Shown here piece by piece: positions 19,101 to 30,160 of a stretch of DNA of 64,000 nucleotides. This DNA comes from Epithemia pelagica (taxonomy: Eukaryota > Bacillariophyta > Bacillariophyceae > Surirellales > Surirellaceae): positions 2,108,001 to 2,172,000 of the forward strand of contig OX337234.1 of assembly GCA_946965045.2 (NCBI GenBank). The letters are read 5' to 3'. The position numbers and the translations under genes are program-made. The notes under the pieces are model-generated. The model was given only the letters and a program-made list of their open reading frames with translations, searched no databases and was not told the DNA's origin. Numbering within the stretch: position 1 is the stretch's first letter; each line of letters begins with the position of its first letter.

Positions 19101-22100
19101 TGTGGGCAAGAAAATCGCGCTTCAATGGGAAACTGGAGTTTCTTTTGATGCCCAGGTTGAGAAGTTTGACGAAAGAACAGGAATGCATGTCATTCGATAC
19201 AACCCCGTCCAAGTAGCCACTGTGAACTCGGGACACCAACAAGTTCGTCCAGAAGACATCGAGAAACTCCCGCCATCGCTGCCTGACGAATTTATTCTCG
19301 CCGAAGGACGTCCAGGCAAAGAGACAGGAATTTATGAATTAGTTCATGAAAATAGTGGTCAAGGAAAGGCGGAAGAACAGAAAGCAGGTGGAGAAGAATC
19401 AGTGACTGAAGGTGAAATAAAAGAAAGCGAAGACGAAGCTGCTTCTCGACATTTGCTTGAAGAGGTCCAACGTACATTCATCTATCTTGCCGAAGGATCC
19501 AAAGGACGCTGTTTTGACCCACGGGCACTCGTTGAAGCATGTGCTTGTCTGAAACTAGAGTTCGATGTTTGGCAACAGAACGATGCTTCGGAATTTGTAA
19601 CAAAGCTGCTCGATCGCTTGGAAGCATCGTTGAAGAAATGGGCTCCAGATAGTTTCAAGTATCTTGACCACACGTTTGGTCTGAAGGTAACACGACAGAA
19701 AATCTGTAAGGAATGTGGGCTAAAGACGAACAAGGAGGAAAAGCAGATAAACGTCGATTGCCAGATTCGGGGAAAGACAGATATTCTTGAGGCACTTGCT
19801 GCCATGACGGAAGCGGACGTAATGGAGGGAAGCAACAAAGTATACTGCGATCGGTGCAAAAGAAAGACCGATACGATTTTGCGAACAGCCGTGTCTACAT
19901 TGCCCAATGTGCTTGTTTTGTCTCTGAAGCGCTTTGATCTTGACTTCAATACATTCGAAACAGTGAAACTGAATAGTCGTTGTGCGTTTAGTCAAACTCT
20001 GAATATGAAGCCATACACGATTGAAGGTATCGAAGCCGTAGATGCGGCACAAAAAGTGGACAATGGTGGTGATCCGTCTCCAATGGATACAGAGAACAGC
20101 GATACAGACCCCTTGTCTGCGTTACCAGATGAAGACTACGAATACAAACTTGTGGGTGTTTTGGTTCACGCGGGTGTTGCTCAGGGTGGACATTATTACA
20201 GTTTCATTCGTGACCGCAGTCCCGATGCCGAGGAGAAATGGTACCGCTTTGATGATGAAGATGTATCTGTTTTTAATTCAGCAGCCATCGAAACTGAATG
20301 CTTTGGAGGTAAGGTGAAAAAGGAGACTAAATGGCCAAATGGACAAGTACATACCGTTGAGCAAGAACAGTTTGCAAACGCTTTGATGCTTTTCTATGAA
20401 AAAGTGACCCCATCTTCTGTTCCAGAAGGTGAGACATCGGAAAAAGAAGACAACATGAAAGATGTTTCAATTTCAGATGGTTTCGAGACATTCAAAGCTG
20501 ATGTCCATCAAACGAATTCAACACATAAGCTCCAATCGTTTCTTTTCGATTCGGAGTGCCAGGCATTCATCAAAGGACTACTTGGAGTGTGTCGTAGCAG
20601 TGGATCTGAGGATGCCTCGACTACGAGTCATGTATGGCGGAAATCGCTGCTGCAGACCGTGATTGCATACTTCTTCGATATCTTTCTTTACTCTGCTGAG
20701 AGGCCCGCTCTCTCTGAATGGTCGAACACTCTGCAGGAAGTATTGATTAAGGACAAGGACGCTTCCCTAGAATTCATCAGGACCCTAGCAAAGAAGACTT
20801 CAGAAGTGAGTGGGAATTGGTTTCGAACATATCTACTAGATTGCCCAGACAAAGCTTCCAGGGAAGCTGCGGAGAAAGTCTTCAGTTCCGCAGCAGTGTC
20901 GTGCGCATACATCGAGTCGGAGTTGAAACTTCTCAACAGGTGGGGTGATGCTTTTGAAAGTATTGTGAAGGAGATTCTAGAGATCCAACAAGAGCGCAAG
21001 GAGGTACGCGAGTGCCCTTCACGTCTCACTGGGGAGTCGAGCATCCTTGAAGTTGTATCAAGGGTGGACTCGGGGGAGTCGTCCTCTCTTGGTATTTTGC
21101 TTTCTTGCGTCAACGAACTGATCGATGCCATACCTCGCTGCTGGCGATTTAGCGCCGAACCATGTTCGTTCGTCCGAAGTCTGGCCAGTGCTCGGGTCAA
21201 TGGTACTTATGTATTCCGGGTGCCTCTAATCCAAGGGACTCTTCCACCACGCATCATCGCCCTCGCCATCCGAGACCGCTCCCCGAGATTTTTCCAGTTC
21301 GTGTTTCCTGGAGCATCATGCCCAGGCGACGTTGCAAACACACAAACTCGCGCCGAGTCAAGCACATCCAGTCAGGTAATGCCGATTGGCTCTGGTCAGG
21401 TTGTATCAAATGATTTGAAAAATACACGTGGCCCTGGTCATTTGGATTATTTAATACTGTTCGAGGCCCTCGCATGTATTTCAGGAATCCCTGGGATTCT
21501 TCATGTTCCATTGTTTTACGACGCTGAGGATTCAGGCCATGCTTTGGACCGTGTTTGTCTGACAGACGAAGCGATCAACGCTCTCACAACAGTCTTTAAC
21601 GAGAGCTGTGCAGCGGGTGCCCCAGGTATGGGACAAAGGGAGATTGATTCCTATCTTCGAAAGTCGGGGGTTGACGCCTCATCGGTGTCTCCTCAAAAGA
21701 TTGCTGACCTTATGACAAAATACCCAACTGTTGCTCCCCCAGCAGGCTCACCGAACCGCGAAACTTCATTTTTGAGTATTGAAGGGTTCCTCTCCTACTA
21801 CAAGGACACCATTCAATCAAATGAAGGTAAAGTCCAGCTGGACCTTCATGCCTTTGGTTTCCGACCGGATTTATCACGCCGGTCGCACAACGCACGAGTG
21901 TTTATGTTCAATGAACGAGAAAATGACAGGAAACCAGCAGAGAGCGTTGCTGTGGACGTCGCCGAGTCTTTGGAAGGGCCCATAAATCTTGGTACTCTTG
22001 CCAACCATGCTATATCGAGCAGTCCCCATTTGTATGCACTGGCGTACGATGTTAGCGAACCGCTTGGTGAATACCTAGTTGCTGCCTCCGTGTTCAAACG

Positions 22101-23127
22101 CGACCCAGAGGCACTCATTACTCAGCTACTGCTTACAATTCATCGCACACCGAACGACTGGGGTGGCAACTTGTCAGTGAATACGGCCACCCGCGCCCTT
22201 TCTGTGATCGTTTCGGTTCCTGACGAGCACCAAAATGCCAGGATCGCGTTGATAATGCATAACACTCATCCCGTGGCGCGGAGTGCTGAGTATGGTGCTG
22301 GCCTTCTCCATGTACTGAGAGTGTATCAGCGAGGTCGACAGACGCAACACTACACCAGCGATTTTCACTGGGGATTCGAACGATACTTGGGTGTTCTGAA
22401 GGACCTCAGACGAATTTACCCGGTATATTTGTGGATGAACGATAATAGAGAGAAATGGAGCTTTGTCGAACGTGAGATCATCGACAACCGTGCTTCAGGG
22501 CAGTACCAGTCTCAGCAACAACGAGGCGACTATGGCCAGAGAGAAACAGATGGACATTTGTCCTACCCCGTAGATAGCCTTCCTGCGGATCACCAATCGA
22601 ACACTGATTCTGACATGGCTAATCCCCATGAATCCGAATACGATGACGAAGACTCACAGTGTGACAATGTTGATAACTATGGGCAGCGTCAGACCAACAC
22701 GGGGCCGTATCAAATTGTGATTGAAAATGCTGGCGCTCCGGACGTGAATGGTACATACAACCAGGATGGATATTTCGAGGGAGCCTGCAAATACAGCAGG
22801 GTCGGTCGATGGAAAAATGGAAACTACAGATTCTACATTTTCCAGTGCAATGTTAGCAACAATACCCGGCACTGGTACATTTCGATTGTGCCTTCTGGTG
22901 GGAGCCCAGGAACGAGTGCAGACATTGACTTTTATACATCATCTGTGAATACAGACTGTTCGACTGTACCTCCATTAAAAAGTTGGTCAAAAGGTCCTGA
23001 AGGAATCGAACCTCCTCCCGTGCTTCGGTTTGTGAACCGCCCCGCTGTCGAAGAAAACGACCCATCTTGGGTTATCAGTGGCGACGGTGACGAGAACTTG
23101 GAAGACCCCCAGCAACGCTATGTTTAA
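13160..23127 (+). CDS. Giant ubiquitin-specific protease (C19 family, USP9X/USP24/USP34-like)
   Basis: Two exons, 13160-13349 and 13670-23127. The intron 13350-13669 has GTAAGT...TTCTTAG ends and keeps the frame. About 3215 aa from ATG 13160; an in-frame ATG at 12989 would add 57 residues with one hydrophobic helix, so the start is uncertain. The catalytic domain spans about 18940-20400: NQGCTCYMNSALQQLF (oxyanion Asn and nucleophile Cys), a zinc-type CKECG...CDRCK pair, VLSLKRFDLDF, GGHYYSFIRDR (catalytic His) and WYRFDDEDVSVF. An extra Tudor-like stretch and an acidic linker (about 19090-19480) interrupt the domain after the Cys box. A ubiquitin-like fold precedes it (about 17040-17290). 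The rest is helical, ARM-like scaffold. Two copies of a VNG-Y / DIDFY module lie near the two ends (about 14540-14900 and 22700-23060). Expected role: removing ubiquitin from proteins. Confidence 0.92.
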
Positions 23128-23358
23128 GCATTGGCTACTCTCATAACCTCTGGCTATACAGCTGTAGAATGAGTATCACTATCTTTTTCTTCATACCATG
23201 AGTCATGGAGTCTTCGCTTAGATTTACAGTTTAGTTGATAAAGCAGGGCGCCTTAATGAACTTCTCTAATATGCACCTTAGTGGAGTTTGAGGACCATAC
23301 AACGGATCTTTAATGGAACACACTATATATTTTCGTGTTCGATTCCCCTTTTATCTCA

Positions 23359-24720
23359 TCATTTCGCATCCTCGATCAATCTCTGGGCCTGCAATTTCTC
23401 AAACATTTGCTCAATAAAATCGAGATAATATTTTTTGTCAAAGGAACCTCGAAAGAAATTGCAGCTTAGATTGACCTCCAAAAGACAGACTGGTCTTTTC
23501 CGATCAGCCGACAAAACGACATCCCAACCAGCAAACGGAACTGAGGGACACATATCATAATGCGCTTGTTCGACGAGACGGACAATTCCCTCTATATCGG
23601 GAACGTAATTACCGGACACGGCAATGCCATTGCCATCTGGATGGGTCTGATAGTCACGACTTTCCCGCGATCTCCAGGGGCAAGTGAGCAGAGCTCCCAG
23701 TCCCAGTTGATACCAATTGGCATTGGTGGTCCCTCTTCGAATGAGGCCCGACTGAACGTCCACGTCAAACAAGACGGAATCGTGATCGGTTGCGGCTCCT
23801 TTTCGACCGGCCCGAAAGACGCAAGACAAGGCCTTGATGCACGACGACCGGTCTGGCAATTCCCCCTTGGCACCATTCTCCATGACATGGACCTTGCTGC
23901 AGGTAATGAATCGAAAGGTCGAAAGAGGTGCATTGGGTGGCAAGAGAGACGCCACCCACTCGGAATTCTCAATTCGTTCTTGCAGAATCCAATCGCCTCC
24001 TTCGGTGGCATTTTTGTAGAAAAAGATTCCCATACCCCCCTCTTCATTCCGATGCTTGACGACAATCGCAGGCAAGTCCATGTAGGGTGAGACTGGTACT
24101 CCTCGCTTGTTGCCCTCTTTGAGAAAGGTCCATTTATTTTCCATTTCGTAATCCTTGTCCGTCTCGGGAGCTGTCAGCAAGGAATGCAGTCCAACGACAT
24201 TGCAGTTGAGACGCCAGTAGCAAAACCAATCGTCCGGTGCCAAGAGTCGTCGTGCGTATTCCTCATTCAATCGTTTGGCGACAGCGGAGGGTGCCAAACT
24301 TCCCGTGGTCAAGGCATAATGACACGCCGCGATCCAGCTCACAGTGGGATAGACGGTCAACAAATAGGGGAGGGCAATCCATCGCGAAGTGGCCATCCAA
24401 CTGAGAGGAATGCCTGTTCCTGGAATGGCAACATTCCGTAAATTGTCCACCAAATCGTCTCGATAACTGGGCTTGCGATAATGGGGACGATTGTACAAAT
24501 AAAAGTTGGACGCCAAACTAAACAAGTGAACCCGAGTGTGTTGTTTAAACAGGATTGTGGCAGGTGAATCCGCAGGATGGATGGGCAAAAATCCAGTAGC
24601 CTTTCCTTGACTTTCGTACGGACCGGACCTTCCCTTGCCCCAAAGGTAATAAAAGAATCCTCGGTAAAAGGTGGTCGTATTTTTGACCCAAGACGTTGGT
24701 ATGGACAAGACTTGGCCCAT
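23359..24720 (-). CDS. ATP-grasp protein of the sugar-transfer-associated type
   Basis: 453 aa from ATG 24720 to TGA 23359. The C-terminal half reads as an ATP-grasp fold: LPAIVVKHRNEEGGMGIFFY (Lys and glycine-rich loop), GDWILQERIENSEWV, STFRFITCS, then AGWDVVLSADRKRPVCLLEVN with the final Glu-x-Asn that holds Mg-ATP. This arrangement matches the family called sugar-transfer-associated ATP-grasp (hexapeptide/alpha-L-glutamate-ligase related), an ATP-dependent carboxylate-amine ligase type. The N-terminus carries aromatic and hydrophobic patches (FYRGFFYYLWG, WIALPYLLTVYP), perhaps membrane-associated. No transit peptide is clear. The substrate is unknown. It converges on the USP gene, 230 bp apart. 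Confidence 0.75.
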   Translation of the reverse strand: MGQVLSIPTSWVKNTTTFYRGFFYYLWGKGRSGPYESQGKATGFLPIHPADSPATILFKQHTRVHLFSLASNFYLYNRPHYRKPSYRDDLVDNLRNVAIPGTGIPLSWMATSRWIALPYLLTVYPTVSWIAACHYALTTGSLAPSAVAKRLNEEYARRLLAPDDWFCYWRLNCNVVGLHSLLTAPETDKDYEMENKWTFLKEGNKRGVPVSPYMDLPAIVVKHRNEEGGMGIFFYKNATEGGDWILQERIENSEWVASLLPPNAPLSTFRFITCSKVHVMENGAKGELPDRSSCIKALSCVFRAGRKGAATDHDSVLFDVDVQSGLIRRGTTNANWYQLGLGALLTCPWRSRESRDYQTHPDGNGIAVSGNYVPDIEGIVRLVEQAHYDMCPSVPFAGWDVVLSADRKRPVCLLEVNLSCNFFRGSFDKKYYLDFIEQMFEKLQAQRLIEDAK

Positions 24721-26642
24721 GATGTGCTGAATTGAATTATAAGCCACTAAACTTGCCTCCCTCAGCGCAACAACTCTTCGTTTTGTGAGTGTGCGATCGA
24801 TACAGTTTCGAGTGCGCTTTCCCGAGATCAGCTCTGATTGACTTTATCTTACAGCGTGGCCAAAATGGGAATGGGAGATGAATCTCATCTGTTGTGCGAA
24901 CACACAGTGATGGCAGGAACGTCATCAAAGATACTCGAACGCAAACGCAGGGCAAAAACAAAAGGGCAGGGCGGCAAATGAATGGGCCACATTACTATTA
25001 CCCCCTAGCGGAAAATCGTCATGAGGATTTGTGACCAGAATTTGATGAGCATTGAGTAAAAGTTTGCACACCAAAAGCACGACACACATGCGACCCGACC
25101 ACTCAACTCTTCTTGGGGGTAAGGGCTGGGGATACCGATCCATGTACATCTAAGTAGGCTCAGTACATTAACCTACGTAGTACTTTTTGCGTCTGTGTAA
25201 CAAGTGGGGCGGATTGTCACACTCCCGAAAACTTGCGTCCACGAGAAACAATGCAATCCGGAAGCCATCACTCGACAATGGTCGAGGCCATCACCCCCAT
25301 GGCAATAACTTCCTGGATAATTGGGCTTGACTGAATCACTTCTAGAATAAGACTCTTTACTACTAGATCAACTATGCTTTCAATTTGATTCAGGCACCCT
25401 TGAAAAATGAATGAGTTAGGAAGGTCGTTGGACTACAGCACCACAGAAAAATGAGTATACCTTTTGATCCAACGCGACAAATCTTCTGCAGCTGCAGAAC
25501 ACAGTAATACTAGCAAATTCAAACAACTTACAGTAGTCGGATGTTGATGCGATGCATGGGTAAATGCATGCGGCATCACCGGATCTCGCCGTCATCGTGG
25601 AGTGTTTTTGCATTTTTTGGACTTCCGACCATTTCTGGGGTGACGTGTACTATGGGATTTTATGTACTCTACGTAGCTTTTGTACGGAGCCTACTTAGAT
25701 GTACATGGATCGGTATCCCCAATCCCCAGCCCTTAACATTATTATCCGTATTTGGTAGGGGAGCCATCGCGCCAGCGGACCATCATATCTCGCGAGCGCG
25801 AAGCGCGAAGCCATCCGCGTTTGCTCTCCATTTGCAGGAGTAACCTCAGGTAGTAAATGATCGATGCTTGACGGCACAACATCTCTTGGCACGAGTTGTT
25901 TACGTCCCAAGGCCGCTGTTTGACAAGATCTGATATCTGATAGCGTTGTGTTGTCGAACACGTCTTTCCCTCAAAGCCAACGGTGACTGTTGTGTCGAAT
26001 GAATATGCGCTTCACTGGACCAATCCAGCTTCGTCATAGACACATGTATTCTTGAATCCAAGAAAAGCTACTGTGCCCTTTTCAATAATAGAGCGTTTTG
26101 GTGCTTCTCGGCCTCTGAATGAAAGTCCCATTGCTAGTAGTTGAGGCCCTCATAGTCCATCCGTAGCAAAATTGGTCGTGTCAGTCGATCGGTATTAAAA
26201 ACAGTGACTCAACTACTACTGTCCAGGGTCCAGGGGCAATCGTTGGAACTTCAACTCCGCCATTCCCCGTTCCCCTATTTCCGATCAACTCTTAGAGATC
26301 TTACCAACCGAATAGGTAACATTCAGTCGGAGACGCGACGGTGTACATTGCGTGCGAGTGAAAGATAAAAATTCAAGCGTTCTAATGAATTCATTACTAT
26401 TAACAATATATTAACATTATTAACTATCAGACGCTGGGAATCAAGACAGCGCAGTCGCACACACCGATTTTCGATTTTTATCTTTTGTCCTTTGTCCATT
26501 GGCAACAACAGAAGATTGAACCGCAAGACATTCACATGACGTAGTACATGTACGATCGCAAATTACAAGGACGCCAACCTTCCTGTATTATTTCTGGATT
26601 AACAAAGCGACTCCACCACCGCCATGAATCCACAGTTTTGGC
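24721..26642. other. Long intergenic region holding an inverted-repeat structure
   Basis: Nearly 1.9 kb without a credible gene. It is divergent between the ATP-grasp gene (-) and the gene at 26643 (+). The one clear structure is the inverted repeat at 25119-25737, listed separately. The remainder (25738-26642) is AT-rich near 26380-26420 and shows nothing recognisable. Confidence 0.55.
25119..25737. repeat. Inverted repeat pair, possible MITE or foldback element
   Basis: The left arm (25119-25183) and right arm (25664-25737) are reverse complements over most of their length. The shared core is GATACCGATCCATGTACATC, followed by TAAGTAGGCTC, and the outer ends share TAAGGGCTGGGGAT. The right arm has an extra TGGGGAT duplication. 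The arms enclose about 480 bp without an open frame. No target-site duplication is evident (CTTGGGG left, ATTATTA right), so transposition is not proven. Confidence 0.6.
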
Positions 26643-28031
26643 ATGGTCATGGCGCAAAGCTTTCGAGACCAGCTTGTGAACCAACTTGCCCCTTTGGAAG
26701 AAGAAGATCATGGAGCCACACCAGAAGATCCTTCAGAGATTAGCATCACAAGCCATAATGATGACAATGGAACCGCAGTACCACCGCCCACCACAGTGTG
26801 TTTGGTGGCTTTGTTATCATGTGACGTACATGGCAGTGACATTCAGTTCTTGGTGACACAACTGGAACGACAACGACCAAGACGAAATATTTCCTTGATG
26901 TTGGAATTTGTCGGATGCCGCTTTGTGGAGGGAGTATCCAGCCATCTTGCGAATCTATTATATCGGCGATATGACAGTCAGGTTCGTGTCCACGCACCCA
27001 TTCGATCCATTGTGGTGCACGGTCTCAATCTGGTCTGCTTTGGAAGCAGTGCCACCATGATAAATCTTCTTGTCGGCAATGTCTATCCCAACTTTCCCAC
27101 ACTCTTGGCCATGCCTAAGAGCAGCACGCTTGCTACACTCCAAATTTCCTGGTTGGGAATTCCATTGATCACTCCCCTGACATTGCTGGTACAAGGTCTC
27201 AGAAGCAATGCTTCTCATTGCATACAAACGTTTCGACTCATGATTCGCCGATGTCAATTGCCGCCATCGAGAGAGACAATTCTTGGTTTGCTCGGCGAGC
27301 TGGTCCGGTCCATGTCTCGATCCAAGACAAGTTTCGAGTTGGTCTTATCATGTATGCCTAATCTCTTTGCATACGAGGAGGATTTTATCGATCCTATTGA
27401 TGGTCCATTAGTCAGTCCGGGTTCCGGGTTTGTCGAAGCATGTCACGACTTTCCACCCCGTTCGGGTCTAGCCCTTCGCAATGTTGGTGTTTCGGAGCAG
27501 ATTGCGACCAATCTGTGTCGGGCGCTGGTCAAGCCATGGCACGCTCCTAGATCTCTCATGTTTCTTCACATTTCGGGACGAGGATTTGTGGGAAGAACCA
27601 TGCTGAATCAACTCCTGGAGAGTTTGGTGTTTGCAGGCAATATTCACTGGAATTGGATTCTCAAGGACAAGTCTCCCACTCTGGGACCTATACTGTATAC
27701 CAACCACAAGTACTGGAAGGAGCGGTTGTTTGCAGCTCTCTCACGCAACCGATACCATCTTCCTTGGCTCAAATTTGTCTTTGGGAGCTACCGATTTGCC
27801 AAACACTCCAAGATGGATCGAAACCGGTTGATATGCATTCAACAATCCATTCATGACTTACATTTGCGTCTGGCACTGGCCCAACGTGTGTTGGCCCGTG
27901 CTCCGTGGCTGTTCCATGACAGTCATGCTGATAGGGGTGGCCTACTAGCCCACATTTTGGCAAAATTGGGCGATGCTCCTTGTGGTCGACATGCCGTCTA
28001 CCTGCTGCTAGTCAATCTGCGATATTCCTAA
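26643..28031 (+). CDS. Protein of unknown function
   Basis: 462 aa, single exon, ATG 26643 (or 26649). I do not recognise the family. It has an acidic N-terminal 60 residues, then alternating hydrophobic strands and helices (for example TVCLVALLSCDVHGSDIQF and SLMFLHISGRGFVGRTMLNQ, the latter leucine-rich-repeat-like) and a C-terminal helical part (RLALAQRVLARAPWLF). No signal peptide, membrane helix or catalytic motif is visible. An ATG in good context at 26624 opens a different, short frame and could act as an upstream ORF. The long uninterrupted frame and absence of low complexity support a real gene. It converges on the transaldolase gene. Confidence 0.7.
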   Translation: MVMAQSFRDQLVNQLAPLEEEDHGATPEDPSEISITSHNDDNGTAVPPPTTVCLVALLSCDVHGSDIQFLVTQLERQRPRRNISLMLEFVGCRFVEGVSSHLANLLYRRYDSQVRVHAPIRSIVVHGLNLVCFGSSATMINLLVGNVYPNFPTLLAMPKSSTLATLQISWLGIPLITPLTLLVQGLRSNASHCIQTFRLMIRRCQLPPSRETILGLLGELVRSMSRSKTSFELVLSCMPNLFAYEEDFIDPIDGPLVSPGSGFVEACHDFPPRSGLALRNVGVSEQIATNLCRALVKPWHAPRSLMFLHISGRGFVGRTMLNQLLESLVFAGNIHWNWILKDKSPTLGPILYTNHKYWKERLFAALSRNRYHLPWLKFVFGSYRFAKHSKMDRNRLICIQQSIHDLHLRLALAQRVLARAPWLFHDSHADRGGLLAHILAKLGDAPCGRHAVYLLLVNLRYS

Positions 28032-28254
28032 AACTGTAGATACACTCTCACTTGCACAATGTGGTCACGCAAAATGAAAAAGAATTTAAAGAAGGGGAAT
28101 AAAGACTACCAGACGACTTCTCATTGCCCAAAAAAGCGTCTCGGAGGCAATGTTCCTGGCTTTCGTTCGTCTACACTTCAAACAGGATCTGAGGGTAGAT
28201 CCAGTGACCACAAACTTTTGTCCGAGTCCATTGTTGGTGTAGTGGTTTTGTCTC

Positions 28255-29442
28255 TTACCCAAAATTGTTGATCAATTCTTCTCTCAAATCTAGCGTATTT
28301 TTGGTAAAGGCCGCAATGCCTTCCTCCAGCTTGTCCTTACCACAGGGATCGGTATCCCAATAGGCAGAATACATGGCTTGATCCAACACATAATCAGGAT
28401 CGCAGCAGACAGCGGCATCCAAGTCCGAGTCACATTCCTTGACCACCTCACTGCCATCTCGTTCCATGAGCGCTTTCAACAAGGGAGGAGGAATGGTCAT
28501 TTCATCGACACCAGCCAGGGCCAAGATTTCATCCACATCACTTCCTTCGACAGCTGCGCCTCGAGAGGGACGCCAGGAGGCGGGCATGCAAATGGTCTTG
28601 TATCCATATTTGCGCAAATAGGCATACATGCGTTTGACCGACAAGACACCTGGATCCGCTGAAGGATGATACCCCTCCTTACCATTTTTGGACTTGCACC
28701 AATCCAAGACCCGACCTGGAAAGGGAGAAATGAGGTATGCTCCAGCTTGAGCGGCGGCTGCCGCTTGCAAGAAGGAAAAGACGAGAGTGATATTGGTTTC
28801 AATGCCTTCACTTTCCAATTGTCGTGCCGCTTGAATACCCTCCCAAGTGCCGGCCACCTTGATCAAGACCCGACTCTTGTCAATACCCATTTCTTCGTAC
28901 ATGCGAATAATTTGATGCGCCCGTTCAACGGTGCCGGCCGTATCATAACTGAGACGGACATCGACTTCGGTCGAGACACGTCCTGGTACCAATTCCAACA
29001 ATTTGGCACCCAAATTGACGGCCAACTTATCCATGGCAATGTTCAAGTAGGGTTCAAAATCAGGAAGAGGCGAATCTCCTCCGCCCTGTTGTTCCTTGGC
29101 ATACATGACGGCATCGAGAAGCATTTCGGCATACCGTTTGTCCCCGTTGGCTGCAGCTTGTGAGACAAACAAGGGATTGGTCGTGGCGTCGGTGATGAAG
29201 CCACTCTTGGCATATTCTGCCACGACATCCAAATCGCCACTGTCAATCGAAATGGTGGTCATTTTGGACAATTCTTCCAGTGCCGACGCCTTGATTGCAC
29301 CAGTATGACCATGTCGTTGTTGTTGATGTTGTGTCAGGGACAAGATCACTGGAGAAAAGGCCAAGACGTCACATGGTACACTGATGACAGTGGCCAAGGC
29401 CAGCACCTTGACACCTGATTGGAAAAGGGAAAGGTTGACCAT
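28255..29442 (-). CDS. Transaldolase, plastid-targeted
   Basis: 395 aa, ATG 29442 to TAA 28255. Transaldolase interconverts sedoheptulose-7-P plus glyceraldehyde-3-P with erythrose-4-P plus fructose-6-P in the pentose phosphate pathway. Motifs: FITDATTNPLFV near residue 82, KLAVNLGAKLLELVPGRVSTEVD near 139-161, SRVLIKVAGTWEG with the Schiff-base Lys near residue 195, ETNITLVFSF, and SPFPGRVLDW. The first 28 residues form a signal peptide ending VLAF followed by SPV, a diatom AF-type cleavage motif, then a short basic transit segment, so import into the complex plastid is expected. The length is that of the long class with a C-terminal extension. It is divergent from the sirtuin gene at 30161. 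Confidence 0.95.
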   Translation of the reverse strand: MVNLSLFQSGVKVLALATVISVPCDVLAFSPVILSLTQHQQQRHGHTGAIKASALEELSKMTTISIDSGDLDVVAEYAKSGFITDATTNPLFVSQAAANGDKRYAEMLLDAVMYAKEQQGGGDSPLPDFEPYLNIAMDKLAVNLGAKLLELVPGRVSTEVDVRLSYDTAGTVERAHQIIRMYEEMGIDKSRVLIKVAGTWEGIQAARQLESEGIETNITLVFSFLQAAAAAQAGAYLISPFPGRVLDWCKSKNGKEGYHPSADPGVLSVKRMYAYLRKYGYKTICMPASWRPSRGAAVEGSDVDEILALAGVDEMTIPPPLLKALMERDGSEVVKECDSDLDAAVCCDPDYVLDQAMYSAYWDTDPCGKDKLEEGIAAFTKNTLDLREELINNFG

Positions 29443-30160
29443 CTTTCTATACGATCGTCTATGCGTGGGTATGGATGGACAGTTCTCTGTTGTCTATTGA
29501 GAACCCACAGATACGGTCGACACCTTTGTTTGCAATCAATGGTGTGGTTGTCAAATCAGATTCCGATGGCTTCTATGCCAGATCTCATTAGATCCATGAG
29601 ATACAGGATCGGCAAACACACGTGTGTGTGTTGTGTGTGTGTGTTGCAACGTGAAGTGGGAGATTCGCGGTATCTTTTTTCATACCGCGTTTTGAACTAT
29701 AGCTCATAGTGTACCAGTTTAGATTGAATGAGAACTCGAGAAGGGGTGATGCCATTGGATGATCTCACATTCGTCAGTCATCTGTCATCGACATCCCGGC
29801 ATGGAATCTATCTGCGACCAAAGTCCAAACGTGCATGATGTCAGATGCATTCTCCCACAATAACTTACTCCTACAAAATATCAATAACAAGTTCAAAGCT
29901 GACCACGTATCACCACAAAGGACAAAGGAGCATCTGGGAAGCGTACAACAACAACCATGCATGAAGCAAACAACTTGACGGGAAGAAACCCTGCTTTTGA
30001 TATCTACCGCGGAACGAGAACGCAGTTGCTTCCTGTCCACGTTTGGGGAGAGTGCTACTCACGTCTGTCCGAACCATGAAGCGAGCAAATCTCCTCTCAT
30101 TCGATACAGCCATTTCTTGGGTCGACAACAATTCCATTGCCACAGTATAAACAATCCTTC
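29443..30160. other. Divergent intergenic region
   Basis: The shared upstream region of the transaldolase (-) and sirtuin (+) genes. It contains the GT microsatellite at 29619-29646. No other feature is recognised. Confidence 0.5.
29619..29646. repeat. Imperfect GT/CA microsatellite
   Basis: A run of CACACGTGTGTGTG followed by TTGTGTGTGTGTG. The alternating purine-pyrimidine sequence could adopt Z-DNA near the transaldolase promoter. Confidence 0.7.

Noticed and set aside
28059-28271. 70-codon ORF between the unknown gene and transaldolase
   Set aside because: Short and basic, it overlaps the transaldolase 3' end and has no recognisable feature; most likely 3' flanking sequence.
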